Shown here piece by piece: positions 44,821 to 55,493 of a DNA stretch of 64,000 nucleotides. Position 1 is the first letter of the stretch. Every line of letters begins with the position of its first letter. A model generated the notes under the pieces. The model saw only the letters and a program-made list of their open reading frames with translations. It was not told where the DNA came from and made no database searches. Both the position numbers and the translations under genes were made by a program. This DNA comes from Morinoia aosen. Lineage: Eukaryota > Arthropoda > Malacostraca > Amphipoda > Talitridae. The stretch covers positions 47,327,757-47,391,756 of the forward strand of contig CM059562.1 of the NCBI GenBank assembly GCA_030386875.1. The letters are read 5' to 3'.

Positions 44821-45993
44821 TTAGTAAATCAGTGATGGCTTTCCGAGCTCACATTTTGCAGGATTTACCAGGAGTCCATTGTCGGACAGTCTTTGAAAAA
44901 CGACCCTAAGATGGTCTTTGTGCAGCTCCGGGGTTGTGGATGCCACTAGGATGTCGTCTAGATAGATATAAGCGAAAGTGAGATCTGAGAAAATTTCAGC
45001 CATGTGGCGTTGGAACGTTTGAGGTGCGTTCCGGAGACCATATGGCATCATCAGAAATTCAAAGAGACCAAACGGAGTGATTACCGCGGTCTTAGCGATA
45101 GCGCTCTCCTCAAGTGGAATTTGATGGAAGGCGCTCTGGAGATCTATCTTTGAGAAAATTTGAGCTCCCTCTAAATTTGCACTGAAATCATGAAGGTAAG
45201 GAATAGGGTAGCGGTCAGGTAGAGTAACGGCATTCAACCTGCGGAAATCCCCGCACGGTCTGAATTCACCGTTAGCCTTGCGTACTAGCAAAAGAGGGCT
45301 AGCCCAAGGACTTTTGGAACTGCGGATGATGCCGCATTCTTGCATGCGCGCAAATTCTTTCTTGGCTAAAGCCAATCGATCAGGCGGTAGTCGCCTTGCT
45401 CGGGAATAAACTGGCGGTCCAGTGGTTTCAATATGGTGTTTCGTGCTAGTCTGCATTTTTTTAGAAGCTAAGTTAAAGTTTGTTAGTGCAGGGTATTCTG
45501 CGAGGACCTGCTCGAACATGCACTCATCTTTGAAAGCGATGGCGAAGGAATGCAAGACATTAGCTCTAGTTATGCCACAAGCGGGAATTGAGATCTGTGT
45601 CTCTTCGTCCCTAATTCTACGGTTTTTGACATCTACAAGAATCCCAAACTTCGCTAGAAAATCCGCGCCAATGATAGGCTCTTGGACTTCCGCGATTAGG
45701 AAGGTGAAAAGGAAATTTCGCCTCAATCCCAGACTGCACTCTATTACTTTTTCTCCATAACAAGCTATTGGCGTGCCAACAATTGGTAATGTCGCCAACA
45801 ATTGGTTGTTTTTGTCTTTCACCGTGGCTGGGATAATTGACACACTGGAACCAGTGTCGATTAAAAATCGTTTTTTGGTTGTGGGATCAAGAATGGTCAA
45901 GAGGCGAGTAGTCTGGGAATGAGGCAACGCAGTACTCGCTACTATGCGTTGCTGTTGGCGTTTCCCGAAGTCATTTCGGTATAACGAGGACAA
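44821..45993 (-). pseudogene. pol: G3 pol, first part: protease and RT core
   Basis: 390 codons overlapping the end of gag in the -1 frame. Aspartic protease FLIDTGSSVSIIPATV, then RT with LRNAPQTFQRHMAEIFSD and active site YLDD (IYLDDILVAS). It ends at the nonsense codon 44818-44820 in the RT palm/thumb region, so full-length RT cannot be made from this copy. Otherwise collinear with G1. Confidence 0.92.
45910..45966 (-). promoter_or_regulatory. -1 ribosomal frameshift signal, gag/pol of G3
   Basis: Minus-strand GGGAAAC (plus-strand GTTTCCC, 45960-45966) in the correct phase (G GGA AAC in gag), followed after 7 nt by GCAACGCA able to pair with TGCGTTGC. Same layout as G1, with the gag stop in the loop. 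Confidence 0.7.
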
Positions 45994-46904
45994 TGTCTAG
46001 AGGCACATTTGCGAGCCTGGTCGCCGAATTTCTCATGATACCAACACAAAAGACTGTTGGCATCGCGAGAGCGCGATCTATAGCGGCGGTTTTGATTTGA
46101 CCTATCATAAGATCTACCTCTATCGAAACGTTGAGGAGGAGGAAAAGGGTGATAGTGATAGGGATAGTCGTAGGCATTTTGGTAGCTTTGGAATCTCCCT
46201 GGGCCTTGCTGGATATGAGCTACACTCTGACCTAACTGACAATTCTGGAGAGCTTGCTTTAGTTCAGCGATTTCTCGCTGCATCGTTTCTATTGTTGCTG
46301 AGGATTGATTATTAGCAGTATTTGACGGGCTAAAATTTGCAGCTGATGCGTTCAAAGAAGCTACCTGCGGTGCTTGTGACACGTTTAGGTTGCGCATCAC
46401 TGTCTCAGTGGCCTGAGCAAGAGTCTCGAGACTCTCGTTCGGACCGACCATCGACAGGAAGGGCCGCACTGTGGTCGGCAGTTTATTCATAAAGACTTCT
46501 CTGAGAAATCCCTCAGCTACGGCAACACCGGCTGCCAGTTTTCGCAACTCTTTAACTAACAAGGTAGGCGAGAAAGAGACAGAGACAGGTGGAATTGCTG
46601 ACTCATTTACTAGAGACCTAAACTTGCCCGCATCGGACATCTGCAACTTTGCCAATATCTTTCTTTTCAAGGTGCCGTACGGATTAACATCAGGAGGGTT
46701 TTCTAGCAGGTTATTGGAGTCATTTAATAATTTCGTGGGAGCTGCGGACACAAGGGCATAAAACATATCTTTTTCGTCCCTTATACTATTATACCTAAAT
46801 ATTGCCTCCACTTGGTTAAACCAAGTGGGGCTGTCTTCTGGTATGAAAGGCGGCAGACTAAGAGGTTTGGTGCGCGCTCGATCTTCATTCTCTGTGTCAG
46901 ACAT
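45942..46904 (-). CDS. gag: G3 Gag, intact
   Basis: A 320-codon frame, the only complete gag of the three CsRn1-type elements here. Start MSDTENEDRARTKPL at ATG 46904. Capsid-like region with SPTWFNQVEAIFRYN and LLVKELRKLAAGVAVAEGFL, a glutamine-rich coiled segment (TMQREIAELKQALQN), an aromatic/arginine-rich stretch (YDYPYHYHPFPPPQRFDRGR) and the finger CWYHEKFGDQARKC-X4-C (C-X2-H-X9-C-X4-C), which should bind the genomic RNA. The 3' end overlaps pol by about 50 bases. Expected role: assembly of cytoplasmic particles in which reverse transcription occurs. Whether it is expressed is unknown. Confidence 0.93.
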   Translation of the reverse strand: MSDTENEDRARTKPLSLPPFIPEDSPTWFNQVEAIFRYNSIRDEKDMFYALVSAAPTKLLNDSNNLLENPPDVNPYGTLKRKILAKLQMSDAGKFRSLVNESAIPPVSVSFSPTLLVKELRKLAAGVAVAEGFLREVFMNKLPTTVRPFLSMVGPNESLETLAQATETVMRNLNVSQAPQVASLNASAANFSPSNTANNQSSATIETMQREIAELKQALQNCQLGQSVAHIQQGPGRFQSYQNAYDYPYHYHPFPPPQRFDRGRSYDRSNQNRRYRSRSRDANSLLCWYHEKFGDQARKCASRHCPRYTEMTSGNANSNA

Positions 46905-47004
46905 GCTAGCAATTTTCTTTTATGAATGCGAAAATTAAACTATGCTTGCTCGGAATTACGTATTCAACGCCTAATAATTTTTTTATATTAAAGGTGTCAA
47001 AGGT

Positions 47005-47185
47005 TTGCGTTATTACTCTACCTACTCAATCGATCAATAACGTTGAAAAGCGGAAAGAAAGAGAGAATGGAAACGAGAATTTTTACGGTAGTCAGAATAA
47101 GCGTAAAGCACGGAAATAGGAGAAAAATAGTTTTCCTACCTACTGAGGCACATGAAACAAACAAGGACAGGATAGCGCTGAAAAA
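47005..47185 (-). repeat. G3 leader repeats, two units
   Basis: Two plus-strand TACCTACT motifs (near 47022 and 47138). Compared with G1 and G2 one unit is missing, and the inner unit is a hybrid (joined at the CGTTATT/AATAACG edge), as expected from unequal recombination between units. Confidence 0.7.
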
Positions 47186-47372
47186 AATTTTTGTTAGAGC
47201 TGCTCAGAGAACATTAACACGGTTAAATCCATAGAAATTCTCAAGGACTACGACATGGGAAACTTATCACTACAATGATATGCCAAAATTATCCTCTCTC
47301 ACAATTTCTCAAACACTTATCGAGTTGAATAGTTTTCAAGTTTTAAGTTTTAAGGCTGGGGTTGGTCACTCT

Positions 47373-47382
47373 GGGGTCACCA
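47373..47382 (-). other. G3 primer binding site, tRNA-Trp type
   Basis: Minus-strand TGGTGACCCC two bases after the right LTR. Confidence 0.75.
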
Positions 47383-47383
47383 G

Positions 47384-48224
47384 TGTTACGTTGGACGTGG
47401 TATGATTTAAACCAAGATATCGTTGTTACCGTCCTAACGTAATCATTGCTCGACAGTGTTCGTGAAATTACAAGAAAGGGATAATGACGACAATACAGGA
47501 CTCAGCTCGGTATATATTGGAGGAACGCCAGGGAGGACTGGCTATTGAGCTTGACTGGAAGAGCTTGTCTAGGTGGGCACTCCGTGCCGGCGAGGTCCTG
47601 TGGTCGATGGTGAAGTTCGGCGAGCGATGGCGTCGGCAGGATATGAATGAGTGTGTGTTTAGTGGAATTTAAATAAGCCCAATTTAGACTAACTAGTAGC
47701 ATAAGCCTTTGAAAAACCCGTGACGTTGGTGGTGTCACTTTAAGGTATCAGCTTTATTAATCCCAAGCTGGACAAGATAGTTATCGTAGTCGAAAGCGGG
47801 TAGTTTAGCTAGCCTGGAAGTGATATCTTTGGCTTACTAGCTTCAAAAATAACCCATATGAATTGCAATGGGAATAGATCGTAAATGAGATCTCTCAGGC
47901 CCAGGGAGTGAGTGTGGTGGCGTTTGGCGATGTCGTTGAGGTTGAGAAATGCTGTAACACCAAACTAGAGAGACGCCAAAGTGAGAGTGAGTTTAAAAGA
48001 GAACGCGTCACCGCGCAGTGTTGCCACTCCCAGAAGCTTCTCTCTCGAATATGGCGAGTGTTATTTTCTCTCTCATGCATTTACACAAAAACTTCAAGGA
48101 TTACTAATTATAAGTAGAAAATTATTAATAATAATTTAGAGTAAGATTTTTAATGCTAATAATTATTTTATTTACGTGCGAATGGGAATTTTTATCATTT
48201 TACTCTTATGTAGCTGATGCTACA
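47384..48224 (-). repeat. G3 5' LTR (right), 841 bp variant
   Basis: Plus-strand limits TGTTACGTTGGACG...GCTACA. In sense it begins TGTAGCATCAGCTACA. The part 47935-48224 matches 42280-42565 of the left LTR, and GGCGATGTCGTTGAGG (near 47928) matches 40850. The roughly 1.4 kb between these is missing, and the remainder differs, so it is a different, internally deleted LTR subfamily. Confidence 0.85.
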
Positions 48225-48370
48225 AACCTGTTGAAATTTTTGTAGATAATAAAGGCGCTATTGACCTAGCCAAAATCCTGTTCATCATCAACGCTCGAAA
48301 CATATAGACATAAGATTTCATTTCATTCGAGCAATTATTCAAGACAATAAAGCAGTTTTGAGCTTTGTTC
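48225..48370 (+). pseudogene. C1: copia RNase H fragment, upstream piece
   Basis: Encodes VEIFVDNKGAIDLAK and, after a one-base deletion, the HHQRSKHIDIRFHF motif of copia-type RNase H, ending ...LSFV at the point where G4 inserted. The reading resumes at 52190. Everything upstream of this piece is lost at the G3 boundary. Confidence 0.88.
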
Positions 48371-49339
48371 TGTAGGAGGTTGCTAATTTTCTGTAGCACC
48401 TCCTTCGTGTCTATCATGGGGTTTAAGCCCCGGTAAGGGATAGTAACAAATCGGTCCAAGAAATGGGTTTATTGTTTAGACTACTGAGGCCAGTAATCTC
48501 GAGAAGTAACGAGAACGTAAAATAGTATGACTAAAAGAGTGTAATCGTAAGGGTAACTTGAACAAACGAAGGAAATGAGGCAGCCGATAAAATGAATAGG
48601 TGATATGAGCCTCGAGACATTAAGATGATATTAGACGTTGCCATATTAACATAACGGCATTGTAATGTATGGTCAGGCGCGAGTAAGGTGCAAGTAAGTG
48701 GGTAAACAAAAGGGGGTAGCGGCGGAGTAGGCCTGTGAAAACGGTTTACGTTAATACACATGCAAAGACATATTTCTAGCACTTTGACACGCCTAATGCA
48801 TTTATTATATCTAGGTACAAGATTTAAAAGAAATGACTATAACGACTATGGACACATATCATTATTAGTTCATTATCACAATTCAAGTAATGTCTGTAAG
48901 TCGCACTAGTAATCACGAATTATCTCAAGAAATAGTTATACTATTTTATCGTGAGCTCGGTTCTAAAATTCTCAATGTATTATAAGAACCAAAATTTTAC
49001 ACAGAACACAAGGCACGAAAGTAGTAGTTATTTCATCAACACAATAATTAAACACTGGTAGAAAATAGACACTCACCCAGACGGTTCAAGTTGGGAATAC
49101 GCTACGTCTACATCCTGACGTAGTAGCTAGGCAAATGGGCTGGTGTCTACAGCCTCACGGTCGGCCTTGGCAAAATGTTGCCATAAAGGTTCACTCAACT
49201 CGTCTCGTAAGACGGTGTAGATTTAATCTATTTTAATATTTATTTATCTTTGAATAAAAGACTGTTTAAAAGGTACAAAATTACTTTATGTTAAATTCTA
49301 AATTTTTATTAATTATTCAGCAATTGTCCGGGCACCACA
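48371..49339 (-). repeat. G4 3' LTR (left), 969 bp
   Basis: Plus-strand TGTAGGAGG...GCACCACA. Direct repeat of 51217-52185; the 83-codon frame inside both LTRs is by-product sequence. Confidence 0.93.
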
Positions 49340-51216
49340 GTACTACCCTGGCCAGACGCGGAGCGCACAGAGGAAACTGAGATAGGGAAAGCCAGGTAGT
49401 TAGAGGTAAAGGAAATCGAGGGTAGGACATGTGGCGAGAGCCTGTGTTAGGTCACTAAAAGATTGCTCTGCAGCCTCGGTCCATGTCAGCCGTTTTAGCT
49501 GCTGGGGTGGTGGCGAAATAGTTTGATTAACATAAAGCATTGCCGACAAGGAGACGTATCGAAGGAGAAAGACTAATATTTGACATGTTCTTGAAACATT
49601 ACAGGTCACGATAACACTAAGGACAGGCGCAGTCAGCAATGGTTGCTACTCTTATCAGTAGGGGCCGTACGCCGCCTGCGCTTACCTCGTACTCAAGGAA
49701 AGTAGGTTTAGTTTGAAAGGAGCTACATTTGTCTTACGACAAAAACTACCTGTGCTGAATCAGAAGGGAAAAAAAATCAGGGTAGATCTACAGGCTAAGG
49801 AGTTTGAAAAGTCGGTTCGGAGGATAGTTTCCGAGAAAATTCAGGAATGAACACAATTTTGGACATATTATGTCAGAATTTAGTTTTAATTATAGCGCCT
49901 CTGTCGTTCACCACTTCAAACAGGAAACCTAAGCATGATATCCTCAAGATACGAATGTCATGGCTACCTGAGAAGCAGTGGAAATATTGAGTGGAACAGA
50001 CAACAACATCTGTGTGCTGTCAGGAACCAGGATGTGAAGTTTCTAGCGAGAAAAACATGAGCAGGACTGTCGGCAATAGCACGTTTTGGGTCACTTAAAA
50101 GGTAACTTTTTAGCCTTAGTCTCTCAAGTAATTCGTTCGGTAAAGGTACGTTCAGTAAGGCCCTGGGCGATGCTATCGGAAATCGGAGGAATATCATAAG
50201 GCGATAGGAGTCAAGCATGCCACAGGAGTATCAAGAACGAGTGCGGTCAGGAATTAGTGGCTGCTCTGTCGGCAGGGACCGTTTACCGTATGCACTCGTC
50301 TCATACTAGAAGAAAGGCTACTTATTTTATTTGTTATGGAAACTTCACATTTTTACGACAGCAAGGCATAACGAGCTATTTGCGAAGAATTAAGTAAATA
50401 AGTTAATAATATATACTTGCCGCTATGCGGAAGCACAAGATATTTTTTTTAGATAGGAAAATTTTTTTTTTTTTTAATTTGAAAGAGAAGAAGGAGATTG
50501 TGGACAGAACGTCCAGGAACGCTTCCTCAAAATCAAAAATTGTCATCATCTTCCGGAAAAAAGAAACATTTTTGGACGTAGAGAAACGACGTGTGTGGAT
50601 CATAAGCTCGTTAAAGACTCAGATTGAGTCGTATTAGGCATGATAAATTAGCATACAGGTTCCGCCAAGGAAAGTAGAAAAGGCAAAAGGAAAAGTAGAA
50701 ACGAGAATAAGGGATCTTCGATGGTAAAACATCGTAATAGGAGGATACTTAACTAAATTGAGATTTACAACAGTAGTTCTTAAGAATCGGAGAAAACGAA
50801 ACGTTAGAATTAGAGAAAATGTCAAAAATAGGGGAGACTTTAGAAAGAAAATAATGCTACGCAACTGGCCAATGGAAATGATGGGTACACTCATAAAAGA
50901 AAATATAAATTAATTATCACAAAATTGCAAATAGGGAGAAATTAACCGTCTGGGATTTTTTAGTGTCTACTTACAACCAGCGCTGCTATGACTGTGTTCG
51001 GCTTCTTGGGCACCACGCCGGGTCTTGTTTCTTCTTTCTTGGTAATGGCGTCCAGAACGTTCGGCTTGCAGGAGTTCGGCTGCTGGTTTCGGCGATCGGC
51101 AATGCTACCCCCTTTTTTGTTATAATTATGTATAGTGGGTGTTTTTTTATGTGTGAGTAAAAATATGAGTTGGGTGAATATAATGAAGGTGGGTGTTGGA
51201 GCGAAAGGGTCACCAC
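49340..51216 (-). pseudogene. G4 interior with degraded pol traces
   Basis: No long coding frame. At about 49430-49530 the minus strand reads LKRLTWTEAAEQSFSDLTQA, the Gypsy RT/RNase H linker (WTEEAxxAFxxLK-type), followed by a C-terminal break; the rest, including a possible RT region near 49,964-50,218, is too decayed to call. The interior is several kilobases shorter than an autonomous Gypsy. The element therefore needs proteins from elsewhere. The primer site 51207-51215 is intact. Confidence 0.6.
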
Positions 51217-52185
51217 TGTAGGATGTTGCTAATTTACTGTAGCACCTCCTTCGTGTCTATCATGGGGTTTAAGCCCCGGTAAGGGATAGTAACAAATCGG
51301 TCCAAGAAATGGGTTTATTGTTTAGACTACTGAGGCCAGTAATCTCGAGAAGTAACGAGAACGTAAAATAGTATGACTAAAAGAGTGTAATCGTAAGGGT
51401 AACTTGAACAAACGAAGGAAATGAGGCAGCCGATAAAATGAATAGGTGATATGAGCCTCGAGACATTAAGATGATATTAGACGTTGCCATATTAACATAA
51501 CGGCATTGTAATGTATGGTCAGGCGCGAGTAAGGTGCAAGTAAGTGGGTAAACAAAAGGGGGTAGCGGCGGAGTAGGCCTGTGAAAACGGTTTACGTTAA
51601 TACACATGCAAAGACATATTTCTAGCACTTTGACACGCCTAATGCATTTATTATATCTAGGTACAAGATTTAAAAGAAATGACTATAACGACTATGGACA
51701 CATATCATTATTAGTTCATTATCACAATTCAAGTAATGTCTGTAAGTCGCACTAGTAATCACGAATTATCTCAAGAAATAGTTATACTATTTTATCGTGA
51801 GCTCGGTTCTAAAATTCTCAATGTATTATAAGAACCAAAATTTTACACAGAACACAAGGCACGAAAGTAGTAGTTATTTCATCAACACAATAATTAAACA
51901 CTGGTAGAAAATAGACACTCACCCAGACGGTTCAAGTTGGGAATACGCTACGTCTACATCCTGACGTAGTAGCTAGGCAAATGGGCTGGTGTCTACAGCC
52001 TCACGGTCGGCCTTGGCAAAATGTTGCCATAAAGGTTCACTCAACTCGTCTCGTAAGACGGTGTAGATTTAATCTATTTTAATATTTATTTATCTTTGAA
52101 TAAAAGACTGTTTAAAAGGTACAAAATTACTTTATGTTAAATTCTAAATTTTTATTAATTATTCAGCAATTGTCCGGGCACCACA
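51217..52185 (-). repeat. G4 5' LTR (right), 969 bp
   Basis: Plus-strand TGTAGGATG...GCACCACA, followed by GTTC. Two differences from the left copy are visible, both in the first 25 bases. Confidence 0.93.
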
Positions 52186-52189
52186 GTTC

Positions 52190-52269
52190 CTTCAGAGGAA
52201 AACATGGCTGACATGTTCACAAAGCCTGTTACTAGACAGTCGTTGCTTAAATTCAAAGTGTGTGTTTAA
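52190..52269 (+). pseudogene. C1: copia RNase H C-terminus
   Basis: Continues the frame cut at 48370: SEENMADMFTKPVTRQSLLK and stop TAA at 52267-52269. ADMFTKPL-type endings close copia polyproteins. Joined across G4 with its GTTC duplication, the reading is seamless (LSFV then PSEEN). Confidence 0.9.
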
Positions 52270-52569
52270 TTCTAAGTTACTCTGTCTGACATGTTTCCAG
52301 TTTAGCTTTGTGTAGACAAATTGCAAGAAAAGGTAGAACTTTCTTGAATACAATACTCTTAACGCTATTGCGGGCTATGCATTATTGTGCGTTAATTTTT
52401 TTGTATCGTGCTCAGTGTAATCTGTTGATCTACACTGATGATTTTTTTTGTTGTTGTTTTTCTGCTGTTCAATGTTCAATGAAAGATCTGAACGTTGAAA
52501 TGTTAGCTCTAATTGATTACTATGTGAATTGATGCATAGTGGAATGGAAAACTTCAGTTGGAGGGGGTG
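52270..52569 (+). other. C1 3' untranslated region and polypurine tract
   Basis: No coding function; ends in the purine tract TTGGAGGGGG just before the LTR. Confidence 0.65.
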
Positions 52570-52826
52570 TGTTGAGATCCAACTTCAGTATATATATTTA
52601 TTGTTATATATGAGTTGTCGCAGTCGCCCATTAAATTGCTTCCATCCCGTTTTCTATGTTCATGTGTTAACCGCCTTTGTAGAGCGATCGAGCTCCTTCT
52701 TCTTGTTCTTGTTCTTGTTCTTCTTGTTCTTGCCTCGACGGACGTACAGTACATGTAGTTCCTAGATTACCAACTGTGTTTTCTCTACCCCACACTCATA
52801 CTTATAATCGTTGTCGTACTCCATTA
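52570..52826 (+). repeat. C1 3' LTR, about 257 bp
   Basis: Begins TGTTGAGATCC after the purine tract and is taken to end at ...CTCCATTA, the same ending and nearly the same length as the C2 LTRs. Gypsy G5 gag sequence follows at once. It includes a TTCTTG tandem near 52698-52730. The right limit is an inference. Confidence 0.6.
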
Positions 52827-53588
52827 TTCCAAGATGGAAAGAGGCCTCTCTGGTCTAACACTACTTATGGCGAGATTGTGGAAGCGTTGAGACGGCATTT
52901 TAAGCCAACAAGAAATCAGATCTTTGAGAGGTTCAGGTTCCATAAGCGGAATCAGAGACAATGGGAAAGCATTGCTGATTTTGTGGCTAGCTTGAAAGCC
53001 CTTTCTCATACCTGTAATTTCAAACAGGAAGTGCTAGAAGAAACCTTACCGGACAGACTAATTTTGGGTGTGTCCAGTTATGAAATTCAAAATTGCTTGC
53101 TGAATGAAGCTGGCCTGACATGGCAAAAGGCCATGGATCTTGCTACTGCTAAAGAAACCACACTGAGAGAAACAATGAGGTTGAGGCAACCAAATTCAAT
53201 TCTAAATGTAGGTCAGAGCAGAGTTGAGCAAACTGCGTACAAGCCTCAGGGCAAGACTCAGGCACAAGCTAGCCCCAAATCAGCATGCAGCGGCTGTGAT
53301 GGTTTGCACTGGCGTAGAGATTGCCCCTATAAAGACAGTAATTGTCATGGTTGTGGCCAAAAAGGTCATCTAAAAAAATGCTGTTTCAAACTAACAAAAG
53401 GGCAGAAATCTGATAAAGGCAACAAAAATAATTTTGTGCATGCTATGCATGAAAAAAGGAGGAGGGAAAACCACCCTAACCCTAATGGAACTAGCAACGG
53501 AACCAGTGCAGACTACCCAGCCCCCAATCATGGGTGTTATGGGGAAATATTTGCTTTAGCCGAGGAAATGAAACCCCAATCAAAATAA
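52827..53588 (+). pseudogene. gag: G5 gag, 5'-truncated by C1
   Basis: Mag/K02A2.6-like Gypsy Gag: TTYGEIVEALRRHFKPTRN, IFERFRFHKRNQ, SIADFVASLKALSHTCNF, then two zinc knuckles (a CSGCDG...HWRRDC form and a classical CHGCGQKGHLKKC). The N-terminal part is missing where the copia LTR of C1 ends, which suggests C1 inserted in this gag and its other half was later lost. It ends in a stop at 53586-53588, shortly before the protease frame, with small indels between. Confidence 0.85.
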
Positions 53589-53605
53589 AATTGTGACTAA
53601 ATAGT

Positions 53606-54317
53606 GTGCCATTAGAGATGGAGGTAGATGCAGGTGCTGCCAGGTCTATCATTTCAATGGCCACCTACTGTAAAATACCAGCTAAGTCAAGACCCGAGCT
53701 GAGACCTTCTGATGTTAAGCTTAGGACTTATGGGGGAGCGGAGCTAGTAGTTTGTGGGGAGATTAGGGCTAACATCCAGCGTGAATCTAGTGGTATGGTT
53801 CCTCAGCTAGCAGCTATTGTGGTTGTAGACAGGGAGGGGCCAGCCTTGCTGGGTAGGGACCTGATTGATTTCCTTGGGCTAACTATAGTATCAAATAATG
53901 TCAACAAACTGATCACTTGCCCAGAAGAGTTAGCAAATAAATTCCCCGACCTTTTTCAACCAGGTCTAGTTTGCTTTAAGGGAAGGAATTTCAAAATAGA
54001 AGTGGATCCAGCCGTACCACCAAAGTTTTGTAAGGCCAGGAACGTGCCTTACACACTTAGACCTAAGGTGGAGGCAGAACTTGATAGACTGGTGCAGGAA
54101 GGTATCCTCACCCATGCACAGTACTCAAGATGGGCAGCGGCTATCGTCCCTGTGCTCAAGGCTGATCAAAGCATCCGAATATGTGGGGACTACAAACTAA
54201 CCGTCAACAGAGCCACTAGGCTTGATACCTACCCTATACCCAGAGTGGAAGATTTATTTAGCGGGTTAGCCGGAGGAGTTATATACTCCAAGCTAGACAT
54301 GTCTCAAGCGTACGCCC
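53606..54317 (+). pseudogene. pol: G5 pol 5' part: protease and RT start
   Basis: Aspartic protease MEVDAGAARSIISMATYC (D-A-G where D-T/S-G is usual), then a linker (LLGRDLIDFLGL), and the start of RT (QEGILTHAQYSRWAAAIVPV, ICGDYKLTVN, YPIPRVEDLF, YSKLDMSQAYA). The RT is cut inside the LDxxxAY region by copia C2, whose 5-bp duplication is CGCCC (54313-54317). It resumes at 58810. Confidence 0.9.
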
Positions 54318-54577
54318 TAATGGATTTAGGTTAAGTAAAACGAGACACTTGGAGTTTGTATAATCAGTACACACAGCAGGACACACTTTACATCACGAAG
54401 GGTAGCGGTGGAGTGGGCTCCAGCCAAGCCCGAGAACCATGAGCTCAGTTCCACAAGAACCATGAGCGCAGTTCTCAACGCAGAGTACTGTCTAAACACA
54501 TTCTAACACAAGAGCACTGCAACATTATCAGTATTATACACATATACATTCAAGGTGCTACAATAAAGGTTTCAACA
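54318..54577 (-). repeat. C2 3' LTR (left), 260 bp
   Basis: In sense it begins TGTTGAAACC and ends CTAAATCCATTA, with no CA end. Preceded in sense by the purine tract GTGAGAAGGAG. Confidence 0.93.
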
Positions 54578-54584
54578 CTCCTTC

Positions 54585-55490
54585 TCACATTGAATGTGTG
54601 TCAGATGAGACCATTCCTAACTTCGTTCTCAGTCTAGAGAACTTTTCTATGGGCAGGTTTTTGGTAAATATGTCGGCGAGCATTTGGTCGGTAGGGCAAT
54701 ACACTACGTCTATGTCTTTGTTACTCACAAGATCCCGTACATAGTGAAACTTAAGATCGATGTGCTTGCTCCTCCCATGATATTTGGGATTGTTGGCAAG
54801 ACAGATGGCTGACTGGTTGTCTTCGTTTATAACCATTGGTTCCATAGTACCAAAATTTAGATCACTGAGTAAGTGCTTCAACCAGACAGCCTCTTGAGCC
54901 GCACCGGCAAGAGCAACGTATCCGGCTTCAGCCGTTGAAAGGGCTACACAAGTTTGTTTGTTAGATCTCCACGTAATTACCGAATTACTGAGGGTGAAAC
55001 AGTAACCAGAGGTAGACTTGCGGTCATTTTTATCACCAGCCCAGTCAGCATCTGAATAACCAATGCAAGTATCAGAACATTTGCTATACAAGAGACCTAG
55101 TTTAGAGGTGCCTCTGAGGTACCTGAATATTCTCTTAACACACATCCAATGCTGTTCAAGAGGTTTGAAGCTGTATTAAGCAACATTATTCACTGCGAAT
55201 GCAATGTCAGGTCGAGTTCTGGTTGATAAATACAAAAGGCTACCTACAGCACTTTGATAAGTGGCAGGGTCAAATTCGACATCATTTGGGGAACATATCG
55301 GATTTGCATTTACGTCAGCGGGAGTTGCAACAGGTTTACAATTATCAAAGCCAAATTTTGACAACAAAGCCTCAGTGTACGCAGTTTAATTTAAGACAAC
55401 ATTGTTTTTAGATTGTACAACACTTACACCTAGGAAGTAACTCAGCACACCAAGATCTTTCATTTGGTATTGGGAAGAAAGACTCATCTT
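54585..55490 (-). pseudogene. C2 RT end and RNase H, broken
   Basis: Sense reading: LGVLSYFLGVSVVQSKNN, an in-frame TAA near 55390, LLSKFGFDNCKPVATPADVN, RPDIAFAVNNVA, a second TAA at 55173-55175, then CVKRIFRYLRGTSKLGLLY, RNase H GYSDADWAGD, STSGYCF, STAEAGYVALA, HIDLKFHYVRD and the end ADIFTKNLP. The usual AEAEY motif reads AEAGY, so a conserved acidic residue of RNase H is lost. A frameshift near 55490 separates this part from the preceding RT frame. Confidence 0.9.
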
Positions 55491-55493
55491 TAT

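Larger units (their letters stand above)
40423..48224 (-). mobile_element. G3: CsRn1-type Gypsy element with unmatched LTRs
   Basis: A minus-strand element with tRNA-Trp primer site, leader, intact gag, and pol interrupted by one nonsense codon. The left (3') LTR is 2143 bp and the right (5') LTR only 841 bp. They share about 290 bp at the sense 5' end but are otherwise much diverged. Flanking tetranucleotides (TACA and AACC) do not match, so this is probably a recombinant between two related insertions rather than a simple one. Confidence 0.85.
48371..52185 (-). mobile_element. G4: Gypsy element with decayed interior
   Basis: Two 969-bp LTRs differing at only two visible positions, a 1.88-kb interior, and the 4-bp duplication GTTC (48367-48370 and 52186-52189). 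Orientation follows the minus-strand primer site TGGTGACCC (51207-51215, tRNA-Trp type). The interior has only short traces of pol, so this is a non-autonomous family. It sits inside the copia remnant C1. Confidence 0.9.

Noticed and set aside
48531-48782. 83-codon frame present twice (also 51377-51628)
   Set aside because: It is part of the two G4 LTRs, not a duplicated gene.
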